64,000 nt of DNA from Musa acuminata AAA Group (GCF_036884655.1 NC_088342.1:31196001-31260000); one strand, 5' to 3'; numbered from the stretch's first letter, positions 48,470-60,190 are shown. Program-made: numbers and translations. Notes: generated from the sequence alone by a model not told the origin.

Positions 48470-49148
48470 CCAATCACCTATGTGTCTGATCCCCATCAGA
48501 CCCCTGTGACGCTCAAAGACAATCTGAGACAACGGCTTTGTCAGTGGATCTGCAATGTTATCTTCGGATGGAACTCTTTCCACTATTACATCTCCTCGGG
48601 TTACGATCTCTCTTATAAGCTGGAACCTCCTCAGAACACTTCTGATGAGACCCGGGTTCCCTTATTTGAGTAATCACCCCATAGTTGTCGCAATATAAGG
48701 AAGTCGACTTGTCGCTATCTGTATCGATTCCCAAATCTGTGATGAACTTCTTCACCCAGACTCCCTCCTTTGCTGCATCTGATGCAGCAATGTACTCCGC
48801 CTCTGTGGTCGAGTCAGCAGTGGTATCTTGCTTGGAACTCTTCCAGCACACTGCTCCTCCATTCAAGGTAAACACATATCCTGAATTCGACTTGCTATCA
48901 TCGACATCAGACTGAAAACTTGAGTCAGTGTAGCCTTCAACCTTAAGGCTATTGCCTCCATATACTAGTAAAAGATCCTTAGTCCTTCTCAAGTACTTAA
49001 GGATACACTTTACTGCTTTCCAGTGCTCCAAGCCTGGATCCGCCTGATACCTGCTCGTGACACTCAGAGCATGCGCTATATCAGGCCTAGTACATAGCAT
49101 GGCATACATGATAGACCCTATTGCTGAAGCATAAGGTATCATATTCAT
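48470..49148 (-). pseudogene. B2 RNase H domain, out of frame
   Basis: It starts just after the 70-base deletion that ends the RT frame. Motifs: YTDSSFQSD (first Asp), TTEAEYIAASDA (Glu), LYCDN (Asp). After GSHQK the frame breaks: 8 bases that would encode most of the SKH part of the usual SHQKSKHVLRRF motif are missing. Downstream coding sense (VPSEDNIADPLTKPLSQ, with the last Asp) continues in another frame to ~48470. B1 has the same 8-base loss. RNase H removes the RNA strand during reverse transcription. Confidence 0.85.
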
Positions 49149-50320
49149 GTTTGCCCTTTGGAATTTTCCATGCCAAACCTTTTGACAATGGTTACTATGT
49201 ACCTGGACTGGGACAAGCCAAGCATCCTCTTGGATCTATCTCTATAGATTCTAATCCCCAAGATATAAGATGCTTCCCCTAAGTCCTTTATGGAGAAGTG
49301 TCTAGATAACCAAGTCTTTACTGTGGATAGCATTCCTACGTCATTCCCAATGATGAGGATGTCATCCACATATAACACCAAAAAGGTGATAGCGCTCCCT
49401 CTTACCTTTCTGTACACACAAGGCTCATCTTCGTTCTTAACAAAGTCATAAGATCTGATTGCCTCATCAAATCTTATGTTCCAACTTCGGGAAGCTTGCT
49501 TTAGTCCATAAATGGATCTAAGCAACCTACACACCTTATCTGGGCAGTTCTTGGACACGAATCCCTCAGGTTGCATCATATACACCTCCTCCTCCAGGTT
49601 CCCGTTGAGGAATGCGGTTTTCACATCCATCTGCCAGATCTCATAATCATAGTGTGCTGCAATAGCCAATAGAATTCTGATGGATTTTAGCATTGCTACG
49701 GGTGAGAAAGTTTCGTCGTAGTCAACACCTTGCCTTTGACGATACCCCTTAGCCACTAGCCTTGCTTTATAGGTCTCTACCTTTCCATCTACTCCGATCT
49801 TTTTCTTAAAGATCCACTTGCAACCGATGGGTACAATACCTTCGGGCGCATCAACTAGGTTCCAAACCTTATTGGAGTACATAGAATCCATCTCAGAATT
49901 CATGGCTTCTTTCCACTTCCCGGAGTCTATACTCATAATAGCCTCCTCGTAGGTCTGAGGATCAATATCCTCTACATCCTCTGCTCTAATATGTCCCACA
50001 TATCTCTCAGGAGGATGGGATACTCTATCAGACCTGCGTAAAGTTGATACTTGTGTATTAGGTACCTGAACAGACTCGGGCTGTAGAGTGGTGCTTGAGC
50101 TTGGTTCCCTAACTTCGCTCAACTCTATCATTCTCCCACTGTCTCCGCCAAGAATGTGTTCCTTCTCAAGGAACACTGCTCTCTTAGCTACAAAGACCTT
50201 TTGGTCCTCGAGATGATAGAAATAATACCCACAAGTTTCCTTGGGGTATCCCACAAATTTGCATCGCTCTGTCCTTGATTCTAACTTGTCGGGGTTGTGT
50301 CTTTTAATGTGGGCAGGGCA
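49145..50320 (-). pseudogene. B2 integrase tail and reverse transcriptase
   Basis: In frame with the upstream ORF but separated from it by TGA at 50324-50326, where B1 and the protein family have Trp (KIWGCSAH). It includes the integrase tail, [68 protein letters not shown] and [12 protein letters not shown], so the RT active site is intact. It ends at ENSKGQT, where a 70-base deletion relative to B1 (between TTCCAA and AGGGCAAAC) shifts the frame. Confidence 0.88.
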
Positions 50321-50323
50321 GCC

Positions 50324-52303
50324 TCAAATCTTAACAACCTTAAGATCAGGCTTCTTCCCTTTCCATATCTCATATGGTGTAGACACTACCGACTTAGTTG
50401 GAACTCTGTTCAGAAGGTAAGCTGCGGTTTCTAGGGCATATCCCCAGAATGAGATGGGTAGGTCAGCGAAACTCATCATGGACCGTACCATATCTAATAA
50501 TGTACGATTTCTCCTTTCAGAGACACCATTGAGCTGAGGTGTATAAGGAGGTGTCCATTGGGATAATATCCCATGGTCCTTGAGGAAGTGAGTAAACTCT
50601 GTACTTAAGTACTCACCTCCTCGATCTGATCGAAGAGTTTTGATACTCTTTCCAGTCTGGTTCTCCACCTCATTCTTATACTCTCTGAATTTCTCAAAGG
50701 CCTCGGACTTGTACTTCATTAAGTACACATATCCATACCTTGAGAAATCATCAGTAAATGTAATGAAGTAGGAGTAACCTCCAATGGCATGAGTTGACAT
50801 GGGTCCACATACATCACTATGTATGAGTTCCAACAACTCAGTGGCTCTCTCTCCAGTTCCACTAAATGGAGAGTTGGTCAGTTTTCCACGAATGCAAGGC
50901 TCACAAGTTGCATATGACACATAGTCGAATGGATCTAGATATCCATCATTTAGCAACTTTTGAATCCTTCTTCCATGGATGTGACCTAGCCTACAATGCC
51001 ACAGGTATGCATTGTTCACCTCATCTCGTTTCCTCTTAGACACATTTACATTCATGATATGTGGAGTGGTGTCTAACATAAATAAACCATTATGCAATGT
51101 TCCTTTCGTGATGATCTTATCATCTAATAATATCGAACAACCATTGTTCTCAAAAACAAATTTATATCCACTAACTGTTAAACATGAAATGGAAATAATG
51201 TTTTTGATAATAGAAGGAACAAAATAACATGCATCTAATGCAATAAAAGCTCCACTAGGCAGATGTAGAGCGACCTCGCCAACAGCTAATACAGCAACTT
51301 TTGCTCCATTACCCATCTTTAGGTCCATCTCGCCTCTCTCTAGTCTCCTAGGCCTTGCCAGAACCTGCAATGAATTGCATATATGATAAGCACTACCGGT
51401 ATCTAATACCCATGTGTTATCATAAGAGTCTGACAAATGGAGACTGATCATGAATGTACCTGAAGCTTCATCAAGCTTTTGTTTCGCCCTTTCTGCAAGG
51501 TACTCTTTGCAGTTTCTCTTCCAGTGCCCATCTTTACCACATTGGAAGCACTGGCCTTTGTCCTTTGTTGGGTCTTTCTTAGCAACCTTTGCTTTACCTT
51601 GTTTGCCCTTGCCCTTTCCCTTCTTAAGGGACCTTTCTGCTTTCCTTTTCTTTCTGGTCTCACCAGTATAGAGAACTGGCTTCTCTTTCTTAATAGTATT
51701 CTCTGCCTCCCTCAACATATTGAGGAGCTCTGGGAGAGTCACCTCAAGCTTGTTCATATTAAAATTCATTATGAACTGTGAAAAGGAATCTGGTAGGGAC
51801 TGAAGCACAATGTCCACACACAAGTTATCCTCTAGGACCATTCCTAGACCTGTGAGTTTCTCTATCCACTCAATCATCTTTAGGACATGGTTCTGAACCG
51901 GTGTCCCCTCAGTCATCCTAGCGCGGAAAAGGCTCTTGGATATCTCATATCGTTGAGTCCTTCCCTGTTCCTCAAACAATTTACGGACATGTAGGAGAAT
52001 GGATCTGGCATCCATCTTTTCATGTTGTCTCTGTAACTCTGGAGTCATAGAGCCCAACATATAGCACTGAGCAAGAGTGGAGTCATCAATGTACTTCACG
52101 TAGCGAGCGATCTCATCCTCGCTTGCCCCTTCTTCGGGCGTAGGCATCACTGTATCAAGGACGTACACGATTTTCTCCGCTGTGAGAACAATTCTCAAGT
52201 TACGGAGCCAATCCGTATAATTTGGACCAGTGAGGCGGTTGACATCAAGTATGCCACGTAAGGGATTTGAAAGCGACATTTTCTGAAAATAAAGATGTAG
52301 CAA
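50324..52303 (-). CDS. B2 Gag-protease-integrase ORF
   Basis: 659 codons; the likely start is the internal Met at residue 9 ([20 protein letters not shown], 52279). Gag of the UBN2 type covers residues 9-~230. A Lys-rich linker leads to a CCHC knuckle at 252-265 ([14 protein letters not shown]). Protease DTGS is at 301-304. Integrase has H436, H441, C467, C470 and a complete D497, D560, E596 triad. The frame stops at TGA after VVKI, at the start of the integrase C-terminal region. The product would form particles and integrate DNA but lacks RT unless the stop is read through. Its leader contains the stem-loop array described separately. Confidence 0.93.
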   Translation of the reverse strand: MLHLYFQKMSLSNPLRGILDVNRLTGPNYTDWLRNLRIVLTAEKIVYVLDTVMPTPEEGASEDEIARYVKYIDDSTLAQCYMLGSMTPELQRQHEKMDARSILLHVRKLFEEQGRTQRYEISKSLFRARMTEGTPVQNHVLKMIEWIEKLTGLGMVLEDNLCVDIVLQSLPDSFSQFIMNFNMNKLEVTLPELLNMLREAENTIKKEKPVLYTGETRKKRKAERSLKKGKGKGKQGKAKVAKKDPTKDKGQCFQCGKDGHWKRNCKEYLAERAKQKLDEASGTFMISLHLSDSYDNTWVLDTGSAYHICNSLQVLARPRRLERGEMDLKMGNGAKVAVLAVGEVALHLPSGAFIALDACYFVPSIIKNIISISCLTVSGYKFVFENNGCSILLDDKIITKGTLHNGLFMLDTTPHIMNVNVSKRKRDEVNNAYLWHCRLGHIHGRRIQKLLNDGYLDPFDYVSYATCEPCIRGKLTNSPFSGTGERATELLELIHSDVCGPMSTHAIGGYSYFITFTDDFSRYGYVYLMKYKSEAFEKFREYKNEVENQTGKSIKTLRSDRGGEYLSTEFTHFLKDHGILSQWTPPYTPQLNGVSERRNRTLLDMVRSMMSFADLPISFWGYALETAAYLLNRVPTKSVVSTPYEIWKGKKPDLKVVKI

Positions 52304-52464
52304 AAATGAATAACATGCAGATTTTGCAAGAAGTAAACTATCAAGATATGGACTTCTATCTTAATATGCTCCCACTATTTTACTAACGAGTCACGCGACA
52401 CCCTCAGCACGTGAAACGGAAATCTCTGGCAGACTTCTAGTGGGGATCAGGATCCAATCAGCGT

Positions 52465-52503
52465 CTTAGTGTAACCTCGAGGGACTCGACCAATCACACT
52501 AAG
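52465..52503 (-). repeat. Leader stem-loop 1
   Basis: Shared motif CCTCGAGGGACTCGACCAA at 52475-52493. In the transcript the outer arms CUUAGUGUGA and UUACACUAAG pair over 10 positions (one G-U). The inner arms UCGAG and CUCGA pair around a UCC loop. Confidence 0.8.
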
Positions 52504-52570
52504 CCTAAAAGGTAGGCAACTCTTACCGATCACAACTCCTTGTGATTCCCGTCCTGTTCGGCCTCCGAAT

Positions 52571-52605
52571 CACCATGGCCTCGAGGGACTCGACCAACCA
52601 TGATG
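52571..52605 (-). repeat. Leader stem-loop 2
   Basis: Same motif at 52579-52597. Outer arms CAUCAUGG and CCAUGGUG pair over 8 positions (one G-U); with one bulge, pairing extends five more positions outward (to 52563 and 52610). Confidence 0.8.
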
Positions 52606-52647
52606 CTCGGTTAAGTCAACACCTTCGTTACAAGATGAGTCTGATTT

Positions 52648-52686
52648 GATGATATACCCTCGAGGGACTCGACCAAGCATACCATG
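52648..52686 (-). repeat. Leader stem-loop 3
   Basis: Same motif at 52658-52676. Outer arms AUGGUAUGC and GUAUAUCAU pair over 9 positions with two G-U pairs. Confidence 0.75.
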
Positions 52687-52740
52687 TCCTCAGGTCACCG
52701 GTGACATCTCTATGTCGTAAGCAAGATAGCGAATCGCGAT

Positions 52741-52778
52741 ATAGGTGAGTCTCGAGGGACTCGACCAACTCAACCTAC
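52741..52778 (-). repeat. Leader stem-loop 4
   Basis: Motif with one change (TCTCGAGGGACTCGACCAA) at 52750-52768. Outer arms GUAGGUUGAG and CUCACCUAU pair over 9 positions with one bulged U. Confidence 0.75.
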
Positions 52779-53973
52779 ACCGGGATTCGGTTCCTACTCA
52801 TAACGATGGAAGGCCACGTGGGTCAATCTAATTGCCTCACGTTTACCGACTTAATATTATCGAGAGATGTTTCTATAATTTGGTCTCCTAATATGACATG
52901 TCACACATATACATATTTAATATATATCTACATCGCATGCAAATATATATACTTATCTAGTATGTGTATAAGCAATCACATCAGATGATCATGGACCACA
53001 ACCTAATATGATTAGGCCCGAGCCAGTAGGCCTAATCACTCACATCAAGATCTATGTGTGCAACGGTGCATCTCCATGCCCTGTGATCGTCCATCTCGTC
53101 CTCGTCGGTTTCGTCGACATCTTGATGCATCTCCATGCATCACGATCGTCCGTCTCGTGGGTCCCGCTATCGCATCCACGCTCCCGCTGTGCCTCCTCAT
53201 GTGATTACAACTTAATCATAGGCACGCAGGCCCGACAATAAACGAGAAATATAATGGAGGTTCGCAGACCTCAATAATAATAATCACAAGTACACACATC
53301 ACACGGTCCATGATCATCCGTCCACACATCATACATCACATGTATAAATAATCATCATCATGTAGGACTACTAGATAATAATAAAAATAATAATCAACTA
53401 AACCTTTTAATTAATTAATATTTTTCTGAAATCAGGGACATGTAGGGAATTTTTCAATTCCTAAGGGTATTTTCGTAATTTGGACAAAAGACAGAAACTG
53501 GAATTTCTCAAATTCCGAGGGGCAAAACTGTCTTTTCCCAGAAAACCCTAATTCCCTCTTTCTGCTGCCGCTGCCGCCGCCGCCACCCTGCTGGCGGCGG
53601 CCTGTGCGGCGGGGCGAGGGCGCTGCCCTCGCCTGCAGACGGCACGCCCGCTGGCGGCGATGCCGCTGCGGGTGGGCGCCCCCTTCGGGCGCCGCTGCCT
53701 CCGCAGGCGGTGCTGTCCCGCCGGGCGGCCGCCCCTGTGGGGGGAGTTCCGCCCGCGGGAGCAGCGGCGGCAGACGCCGCTTCCTTTCGGCGGCAGGCGC
53801 CGCTGCCCTGCGGCGCCTCTGCCCGTGGGTTGCCAGCCCCGCCGGCGACAAGCCTGCTGCAAGCAGGCCGCCGGCCGGCTGCTGCAGGCACAGCGCTTGC
53901 GCATGCGCCGGCGCTGTGCTGCCTGGCTGCGGCTGCGGCTGCCGCTGCAGGTGGCTGCAGGCATGCAGATCGA

Positions 53974-53994
53974 GGGCAGCAACTGTTGCTGCCC
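53974..53994 (-). other. Perfect 10-bp inverted repeat in the B2 leader
   Basis: GGGCAGCAAC and GTTGCTGCCC around one base, about 92 bases after the primer-binding site in the transcript. It is identical in arms and position to B1 16318-16338. Candidate RNA dimerisation or packaging site. Confidence 0.5.
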
Positions 53995-54085
53995 TTCCTC
54001 GCTTTTGCGTCAACGATTTTGACGTCAATTTTCTTCCTAAACACAATACACGCAGTTCAAAACCAATCATTCGCACGAACAACCT

Positions 54086-54098
54086 GGCTCTGATACCA
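54086..54098 (-). other. B2 primer-binding site (tRNA-iMet)
   Basis: Minus-strand TGGTATCAGAGCC, one base inside the 5' LTR edge. Confidence 0.9.
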
Positions 54099-54099
54099 C

Positions 54100-55595
54100 T
54101 GTTGGGAAATCATTGGGGGGCGACATCATATGCGCAGCGGAAGAACAATAAAACAAAAATCCCCGATTCCCAAAAAGATGTTCGTCGTCGTGCGAAGATT
54201 GGTGCGCAAAAATCCGCAAAACACAAAACTGCGTATAAAGATTGTGTTACCTAGGGAGATCGTATATCCCTGTTTCCTCGCAGATCCTTAGGAGAGGGTG
54301 AAGGAGGTCAAGCGTCCTCCTCTCTAGCGGTGATCCACACAGCAGGGTTGCGACGACGCTCCTCAAAACTCCAGGCCTACTCTGAGGTGGAGAGGGAGAG
54401 GAGAATAGGAAGGGCAAGCAAAAGACTCTAGCCTATGAGGCTGTGAATCCCTCCTATTTATAGAGATCCCGTGTCAAAACCCTAATGGGTCCTTTCCCTA
54501 GTGGGTATTGGATCTGCATCCAATAAGACAAGGGCTCCGTCGGATATCTCATATCCGAACCTCTACTCATCGCAATGCCTACCATATGTGTGTGACCCTC
54601 TAGGCCCAATATCGAGCTGGCCGTGAGTCATACCTGTCAGAACTCCTTCTAACTTAGTGAATTATTATCTCTGTAATAATTCACTCGACTCATCGACTAC
54701 GGAAGTACTAGGCCACTACGCCGTAGTCCCCAGACGATACAGGGGAATCCAATCCATTGGACCTGTCTGTCCTCAGTTACCATGTACCTATAGTCCCTCA
54801 TCCATCTAATATCCCAGAGACCGTATATCGAGCATGGTGCTGTCAGACCCATACGGTTTCTACTCGAGTCTCGCTCTAATCGGATTCTCCCGGAGAACTC
54901 TTTCTCTCTCAACCCGAATGACCCTGGCCAGGGATTTGTCTGAGCAAGAACACATAGGATATTCCTCTCATGACGCCGAGAGTGGATGATCCTCTATTGA
55001 CACTCAATAGCCCTCGTAAGGTCGACTACCACTCCCAATGACCAGCTGTACTAGATCTGGGAACAGCCAAACCTATAAGTCTGGTATCAAAGAGTGGAGC
55101 ACTCATACAGGACATCCTTGGTGTCTCAAGTCTAAGGACCAGATACACCACTAGGACTACGGAATCGCTGTCTGACAATAAGGCATCATCAACCATCCAG
55201 CATTCCGTAAGCGGATCAATCAGTGAACTCATTCTCCAATGAGCACCTGTACTGTATCCCTAGTGTCCCTACACGAGCAGCTATGAGACCAGCTGCATCC
55301 ATCATATGGACGGGTATACAGCACACCAGTCTATCCGGTTATCACGATGTCCCTCTCGAGTAACCTATGACCGGGATTATTTAGGATATGTATTTAAAGG
55401 TGAATCGATCTCATTATCGTGATCTCATCACGATCCGATTCCCATTGCACAAATCCAAGGACATCACAATATATATGCATTTATGCAATAGTTATAAAGT
55501 GATATACGCCATAATATAATAAGCAAAAAGATTCTGTATCAAGTCACACGTGCCATCACTCACGTGATTGGCTTGCTGGGCACCTATGACTAGCA
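54100..55595 (-). repeat. B2 5' LTR
   Basis: Same length as the 3' LTR and no difference seen. A TATA box on the minus strand lies at 54462-54455 (TATAAATA). Confidence 0.97.
54455..54462 (-). promoter_or_regulatory. B2 5' LTR TATA box
   Basis: TATAAATA inside CTATAAATAGGAGGGATTC, the same core promoter block as in B1. It should drive the full-length B2 RNA. Confidence 0.7.
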
Positions 55596-55626
55596 ATATG
55601 TACCACCCATACCGAGCGTACCCCAC

Positions 55627-56271
55627 TGTCACGAACTTAGCTGGCTTTGCCTGAGTTGTGTGGCACCCTTGTGTGTCAATTTACAAAGGGTCAGCCTCAT
55701 CAAAACCTCTTATGGTCCTTTAAGGACCTACAAAAGAGAAGACGGGCTAGAGAAAGCGTTTAACTCAGGATCTATAAGTAGCCATTTCAACAAACACTTG
55801 ATAAGCAATGCAAATTACAAACATAGACTTTGCAAGCTCTGAACGGTTGCATAAAAAAGGGTCTAAGTTGGTCTGCCATAGCCAGAAGTCCCGACAAATG
55901 CCTACATGACATTTTTATGGAACAAGATAGCAAACCAACTCTAGACACTACCCCAAAGGCCCATCCAGCCATGTGCAACTAAGGTAGCTCCTGGGTGTTG
56001 TGCTGGCTGACACTCTGCACCACATTGCGTAGCTAGAAAACCCCCAGAATGGCTACTTGGATTGCCTGTTTCTAAGTAGTTTTGCCTCTACGTGACGACT
56101 ATACACAACTCACATTTAGAAGCCTGAAATGATCATAAAAGCTAACCAAAATCGGGCTTCCAAATCTACTGTAAGTTCTCTACATACTGTACAAAGCATG
56201 AACAAAACCAAAAGACAGATATATACATGAGCATTACATCGAACACCTTATTTATGGCTTTGTATGTGATA
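55627..56271 (-). repeat. Element G left LTR
   Basis: TGTCACGAAC to TATGTGATA. Pairs along its length with the right LTR, with many substitutions. Confidence 0.85.
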
Positions 56272-59200
56272 TTCTCTCCCACTTATTCCTTCACCGTCCT
56301 CGTCAAAGCCATTATGGACATTACATCTTCTCGCCTTTGTTGAATCTTCAATCATTTGCTCCAATTGCAACGCGCCTCTTGGCTCTCAACTGCTCTTCGT
56401 TGCTATTGTTAAATAGTCAAACTTTGATCCGTCATGCTGCTTCAACTCGCTAATGACTCTTAATTTTGGTGTGGGGTCAGTTGAGTTGTGTTGATCCTTG
56501 TTGGTTCCTATGGATCATTTAAATGAAGAAAATGACATTCCTTGTTATGCGTCGGTCTCTTAAACGTCTCATGTCGCATGAATTAGGTGGATGCCTGTTG
56601 GAGCTTTAACGAGCATTGCCTCGTAGACTTTGAAGTTTTTGAGGTCTTTCCTCTGTAAAATTGGATAATCGATTTCTCTTCCACTTAGTTGTCGCCTCCA
56701 AGTAGGTTTGAATTATTTTCGCTTTCGATTGGCATTATATTAGGAAATGAAGAGGATAGTTTACTCTTCGTAGCATGAATAACTATTGTTGAGGATTTGA
56801 TAATTGTTGTCTTCTACTTTCTTCAAAAAGTCTTTGAACACGTACAGAGCTCCTCTATTGGATAAATAAGAGAATTGAGGTACTCAGCTTCGCCAATTCT
56901 CTTAAGGGTGAGAAGGTAAAAGGTACTTGACTTCGTCTGCCTCCTCGAAGGTTGTACTCCATGCTAAGGTATGCAATTTCGAATGGTACTGGTCTGACGA
57001 CATACCGGTACGCGGACCGCCCGCTATCGGGCGGAACATTTAAAAGCGCCCCGTATCGGATGATACGAGGTAATATCGGGCGGTAACGGTCGAAATTTCG
57101 ATCGTTATCGCCTAGCACAACTCGGTAACGGTCGATTTCGACCATTATCGCACTGTAACAGTGCTACAGTGCTCCAACGGTAAGAGCGGTAACAATCGAT
57201 TTCGATCATTACCGCACTGTAACAGTGCTGCAATGCTCCAACGGTCAATTTGATCGTTGGAGCCCTTTCTCATAGTATTTAAACCCTTCTTATTTGACCG
57301 ATTTCGATCGTTACCGCACTGTAACAGTGCTACAATGCTCCAACGGTCAAATTGACTGTTGGAGCCCTTTCTCATAGTATTTAAACCCTTCTTATTTGAC
57401 CGTTGGAGCCCTTTCTCATAATATTTAAACCTTTCTTCTCTCCTATTTCACTCCATTACATTCTGATACTCTCTTAAACTATCTCAAACTCTTTTTTTCT
57501 TACATTTGTGCTCTCCTAAACTCTACAGAAGGATACTCCATTATATTCTCATACTCTTCTAAACTCTACAAACTCTTTTTTTCTCATATTTGTGCTCCCT
57601 TATTCAAATGATTTTTCTGTAGATATTTTAATATTTACATAAGGACAATTCATAATGGACTGAAATACGAAGCTTGCACAAGAAATTCTTCAAAGCTCGA
57701 AAAAGATATGTGATACTATTCTTACCTAATTTACATTGATTATGCTAAACTTATGCTATTACTATATTTATTTCTAACATAAAAACCCTATCCTAACTTT
57801 TTTTTATTTTCAGGTATTTTCGGAGGGTTTTACACCTAAATTAGGTGTACCGCTCGGTACGCCCTAGCGTACCGAGCGGTACATGGTACCATACCATACC
57901 GAGCCAACCTCGAAACACCGGTACGGTACAATATTGCATACCTTGCTCCATGCATCGAGCTAATTACCAACCTTTGTCTGCTTTTTTTTCACACTTCCAA
58001 AGAACCCGAAGTGTTTAGACTCCTCGTGTGGAGTTAACTACTGTGATTCGCCTTCTCATTGCCATCGAATTTCTGGAATGCAAGAAGTTTTGTCCGAAAG
58101 AGCAAAATTTTGTCTCGATTTGGAGCAAGCCTCTAATAGTATTGGTCGATTTTGGGATTGTACCGTTCTCTATCATTTCTGTCACCTACTCCTCTTGAGT
58201 AGAAAAGGTACTACTTCGTTTCTTGGTCGAGCACTCCTTCATTTATCCGAAGTCCCCCACTTTTGGCTATTTTGATGAAAGTCCATTGACACTGGTCTTA
58301 CGAAGTTCCCTAGCCTCTACCTTTCAGCCTTATCTAGGTACTTGGAGTTTGCCTCTGTATTTTCTACCTCTTCGGCCCTTTTTACAACCAAGTGCACTCC
58401 CTCCATGAGGGTAAGGGATCGATGATTCCACAGAAGCCCCACCTCTGTGGTACATGGCATTGTCATGCCTGTGGCCCTACTATCCGTCGTCTCACATCAG
58501 CGTCCCTTTCTTCATGATTGGTGGATCCGCTTCTATGGTATCATGGTACTCCTCCAAGTCCATCTCTATTTTAGCAAATGCTTAGTTTTGGGTAATAAAG
58601 TCCTTTCAGACCTGTTGTCGCTTCTTCGCCCCTTTTGATCACCTGCTTCAACACTTTTGTGTTCACCGAGTAGGTTTTCTTGATTCATGGAAAGACAGAC
58701 TACAACTCTTTGCCAATATAACCCCTGTTGTGCCCCTCAAGGCCTAGCAGCATGCTGAACTTACTATATACTTCTACTTCCTACAGACGTATCCTTTCTA
58801 TGCCAAAGAGAAAGTTTTAATGCTCCATGGTCTCGAGTTTCGGTTGCCTTGGGATAGCCATGGCCAGTCCATCATCCGCATACAAGCCCTTAAATAAGTA
58901 TCGAATTTTTCGAGTTAGCAATTCCCCTCACCTCTGTGAGCTTTGCATTCCTCTTTTGGTCGCTTAGCAACCCATCCCACCTTGCACGGTCTCATCTTTT
59001 GCCAAGTGCCTCGCGTGCCCTAAGTATCGTTAAGTTTGGTTGCCAACGTCGAGCCGTAGCTCGAATTCATCCATCTCAATCTTTGTGCGCTACATATTCT
59101 TCCCAACTTGCTTGTCCTCGTGGTGCCTCTCTCATGAAGGGTTGGCTATTTCTCTGAACGCTAATCTTGGATGCCAGCTCCTCTAAGCGACTCATTTCCC

Positions 59201-59326
59201 TACGTATCTATGCTCGTTTCCCTCAAACGGTTGCGTGTGCTGGCTGCCCTACATGCAACCTCGTTCGGTCCCCCATATTTGCATGCCAAGTGTTTCTAAG
59301 TGTGCTCGTCTTGCTTTGACATCATC
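56272..59326. other. Element G internal region
   Basis: Contains MITE M2 (56965-57945). The rest is pyrimidine-rich on the plus strand with short frames only. A minus-strand stretch near 59200-59050 (LEELASKISVQRN, SWEEYVAHKD) might be a gag-like remnant but matches nothing that I can name. Confidence 0.45.
56965..57945. mobile_element. hAT-type element M2 (GTAC-rich family)
   Basis: Perfect 8-bp duplication CTCCATGC at 56957-56964 and 57946-57953. Ends TAAGGTATGCAAT and, inverted, CAAGGTATGCAAT. Length 981 bases. Inside: tandem units with CACTGTAACAGTGCTACAATGCTCC and CTCATAGTATTTAAACCCTTC (57140-57430), and a perfect 15-bp inverted repeat (57847-57861 with 57868-57882). No transposase. Frames such as 57145-57375 read through the tandem units and are not genes. 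Confidence 0.9.
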
Positions 59327-60091
59327 TGTCACGGACTTAGCTGGTTTTGCCTAAGTTGTGTAGCGGCACCCTTGCGTGTCTGCTTGCAAAGGGTCAGCTT
59401 CTCCGAAAGTTCTTATAGTCCCTTAAGGACTTATAAAAGAGAAGACGGGTTAGAGAAACGTTTAACTTGGGATCCATAAGTAGCCATTTCAGTAAACATT
59501 TGATAGGCAATGCAAATTATAAACATAGACTTCGTAAGCTTTGAACAGTTGCATGATAAAGGGTCCAAGGTAGTTTGCAACGACCAAAAGTCCCCACAAG
59601 TGTCCACATGACATTGCTACGAAACAAGGCAGCGTACTAGCCCTAGACACTGCCCTAAAGGTCCATCCAACCATGTGTCACTCGGGTATCTCCTTGGTGC
59701 TGTATTGGTTGACACTTCGTACCACTCTGCGGAGCTAGAAAACCCCCAAAATCAAGGATTGAAATTTTGTACTGTACTGGAGTTTCGATATTCGCTCGGT
59801 ACGGTACAATGTACACTGAGCGGTATATTTCGGTATACTGCTCGGTGTGTGTGTGTGTATATATAAAAAGTAAAAAAAAGACCATTTCTGCGATGTCGCC
59901 TCTCTTATCCCCACGTGGGGCGATGTCGTCGAGGCGATGTCGCAGAAAAAACGAGGTGATGTCACAGAAAAACAAGGTGATGTCGCCTATATATGTATAT
60001 ATGTATATATATATGTATATATGTATATATGTATATATATGTATATATATATATATGTGTATATATATATATAATTTGGCGACGTCGCCTC

Positions 60092-60096
<5 letters not shown>

Positions 60097-60182
<86 letters not shown>
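60097..60182. repeat. (TA)n tract inside M4, first
   Basis: Pure TA between two GCGACGTCGCC-type blocks. Confidence 0.97.

Positions 60183-60190
<8 letters not shown>

Larger units (their letters stand above)
52304..54085 (-). other. B2 untranslated leader, 1.8 kb
   Basis: Between the primer-binding site and gag, with three parts in transcript order. First comes a very GC-rich section (about 54000-53560) with a perfect inverted repeat. Then an AT-rich section (53550-52810) holds two similar GCATCTCCATGC...CGTCCNTCTCGT blocks (53068-53160). Last is a stem-loop array (52780-52465) just ahead of gag. Frames in the GC-rich part are open on several readings because of composition. B1 keeps only the first ~200 bases. 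Confidence 0.75.
46954..55595 (-). mobile_element. Copia LTR retrotransposon B2 (Angela-like), very young
   Basis: Target duplication ATATG at 46949-46953 and 55596-55600. Both LTRs are 1496 bases and I found no difference between the stretches that I compared. The internal region (48450-54099) holds a 1.8-kb leader, gag, protease, integrase, RT and RNase H. Despite the fresh LTRs the coding region has a TGA stop, a 70-base deletion and a frameshift shared with B1. RT wording ([33 protein letters not shown]) and LTR length point to the Angela/Tork side of copia. Confidence 0.97.

Noticed and set aside
52465..52778. Regularly spaced identical motif considered as a CRISPR-like array
   Set aside because: Spacing is uneven (104, 79, 92), the flanks pair with each other, and the array sits in the leader of a plant retrotransposon.
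53432..54254. Several overlapping Ala/Arg/Pro-rich frames of 120-216 codons
   Set aside because: Composition effect of the GC-rich B2 leader. The frames overlap on both strands and some run into the LTR.
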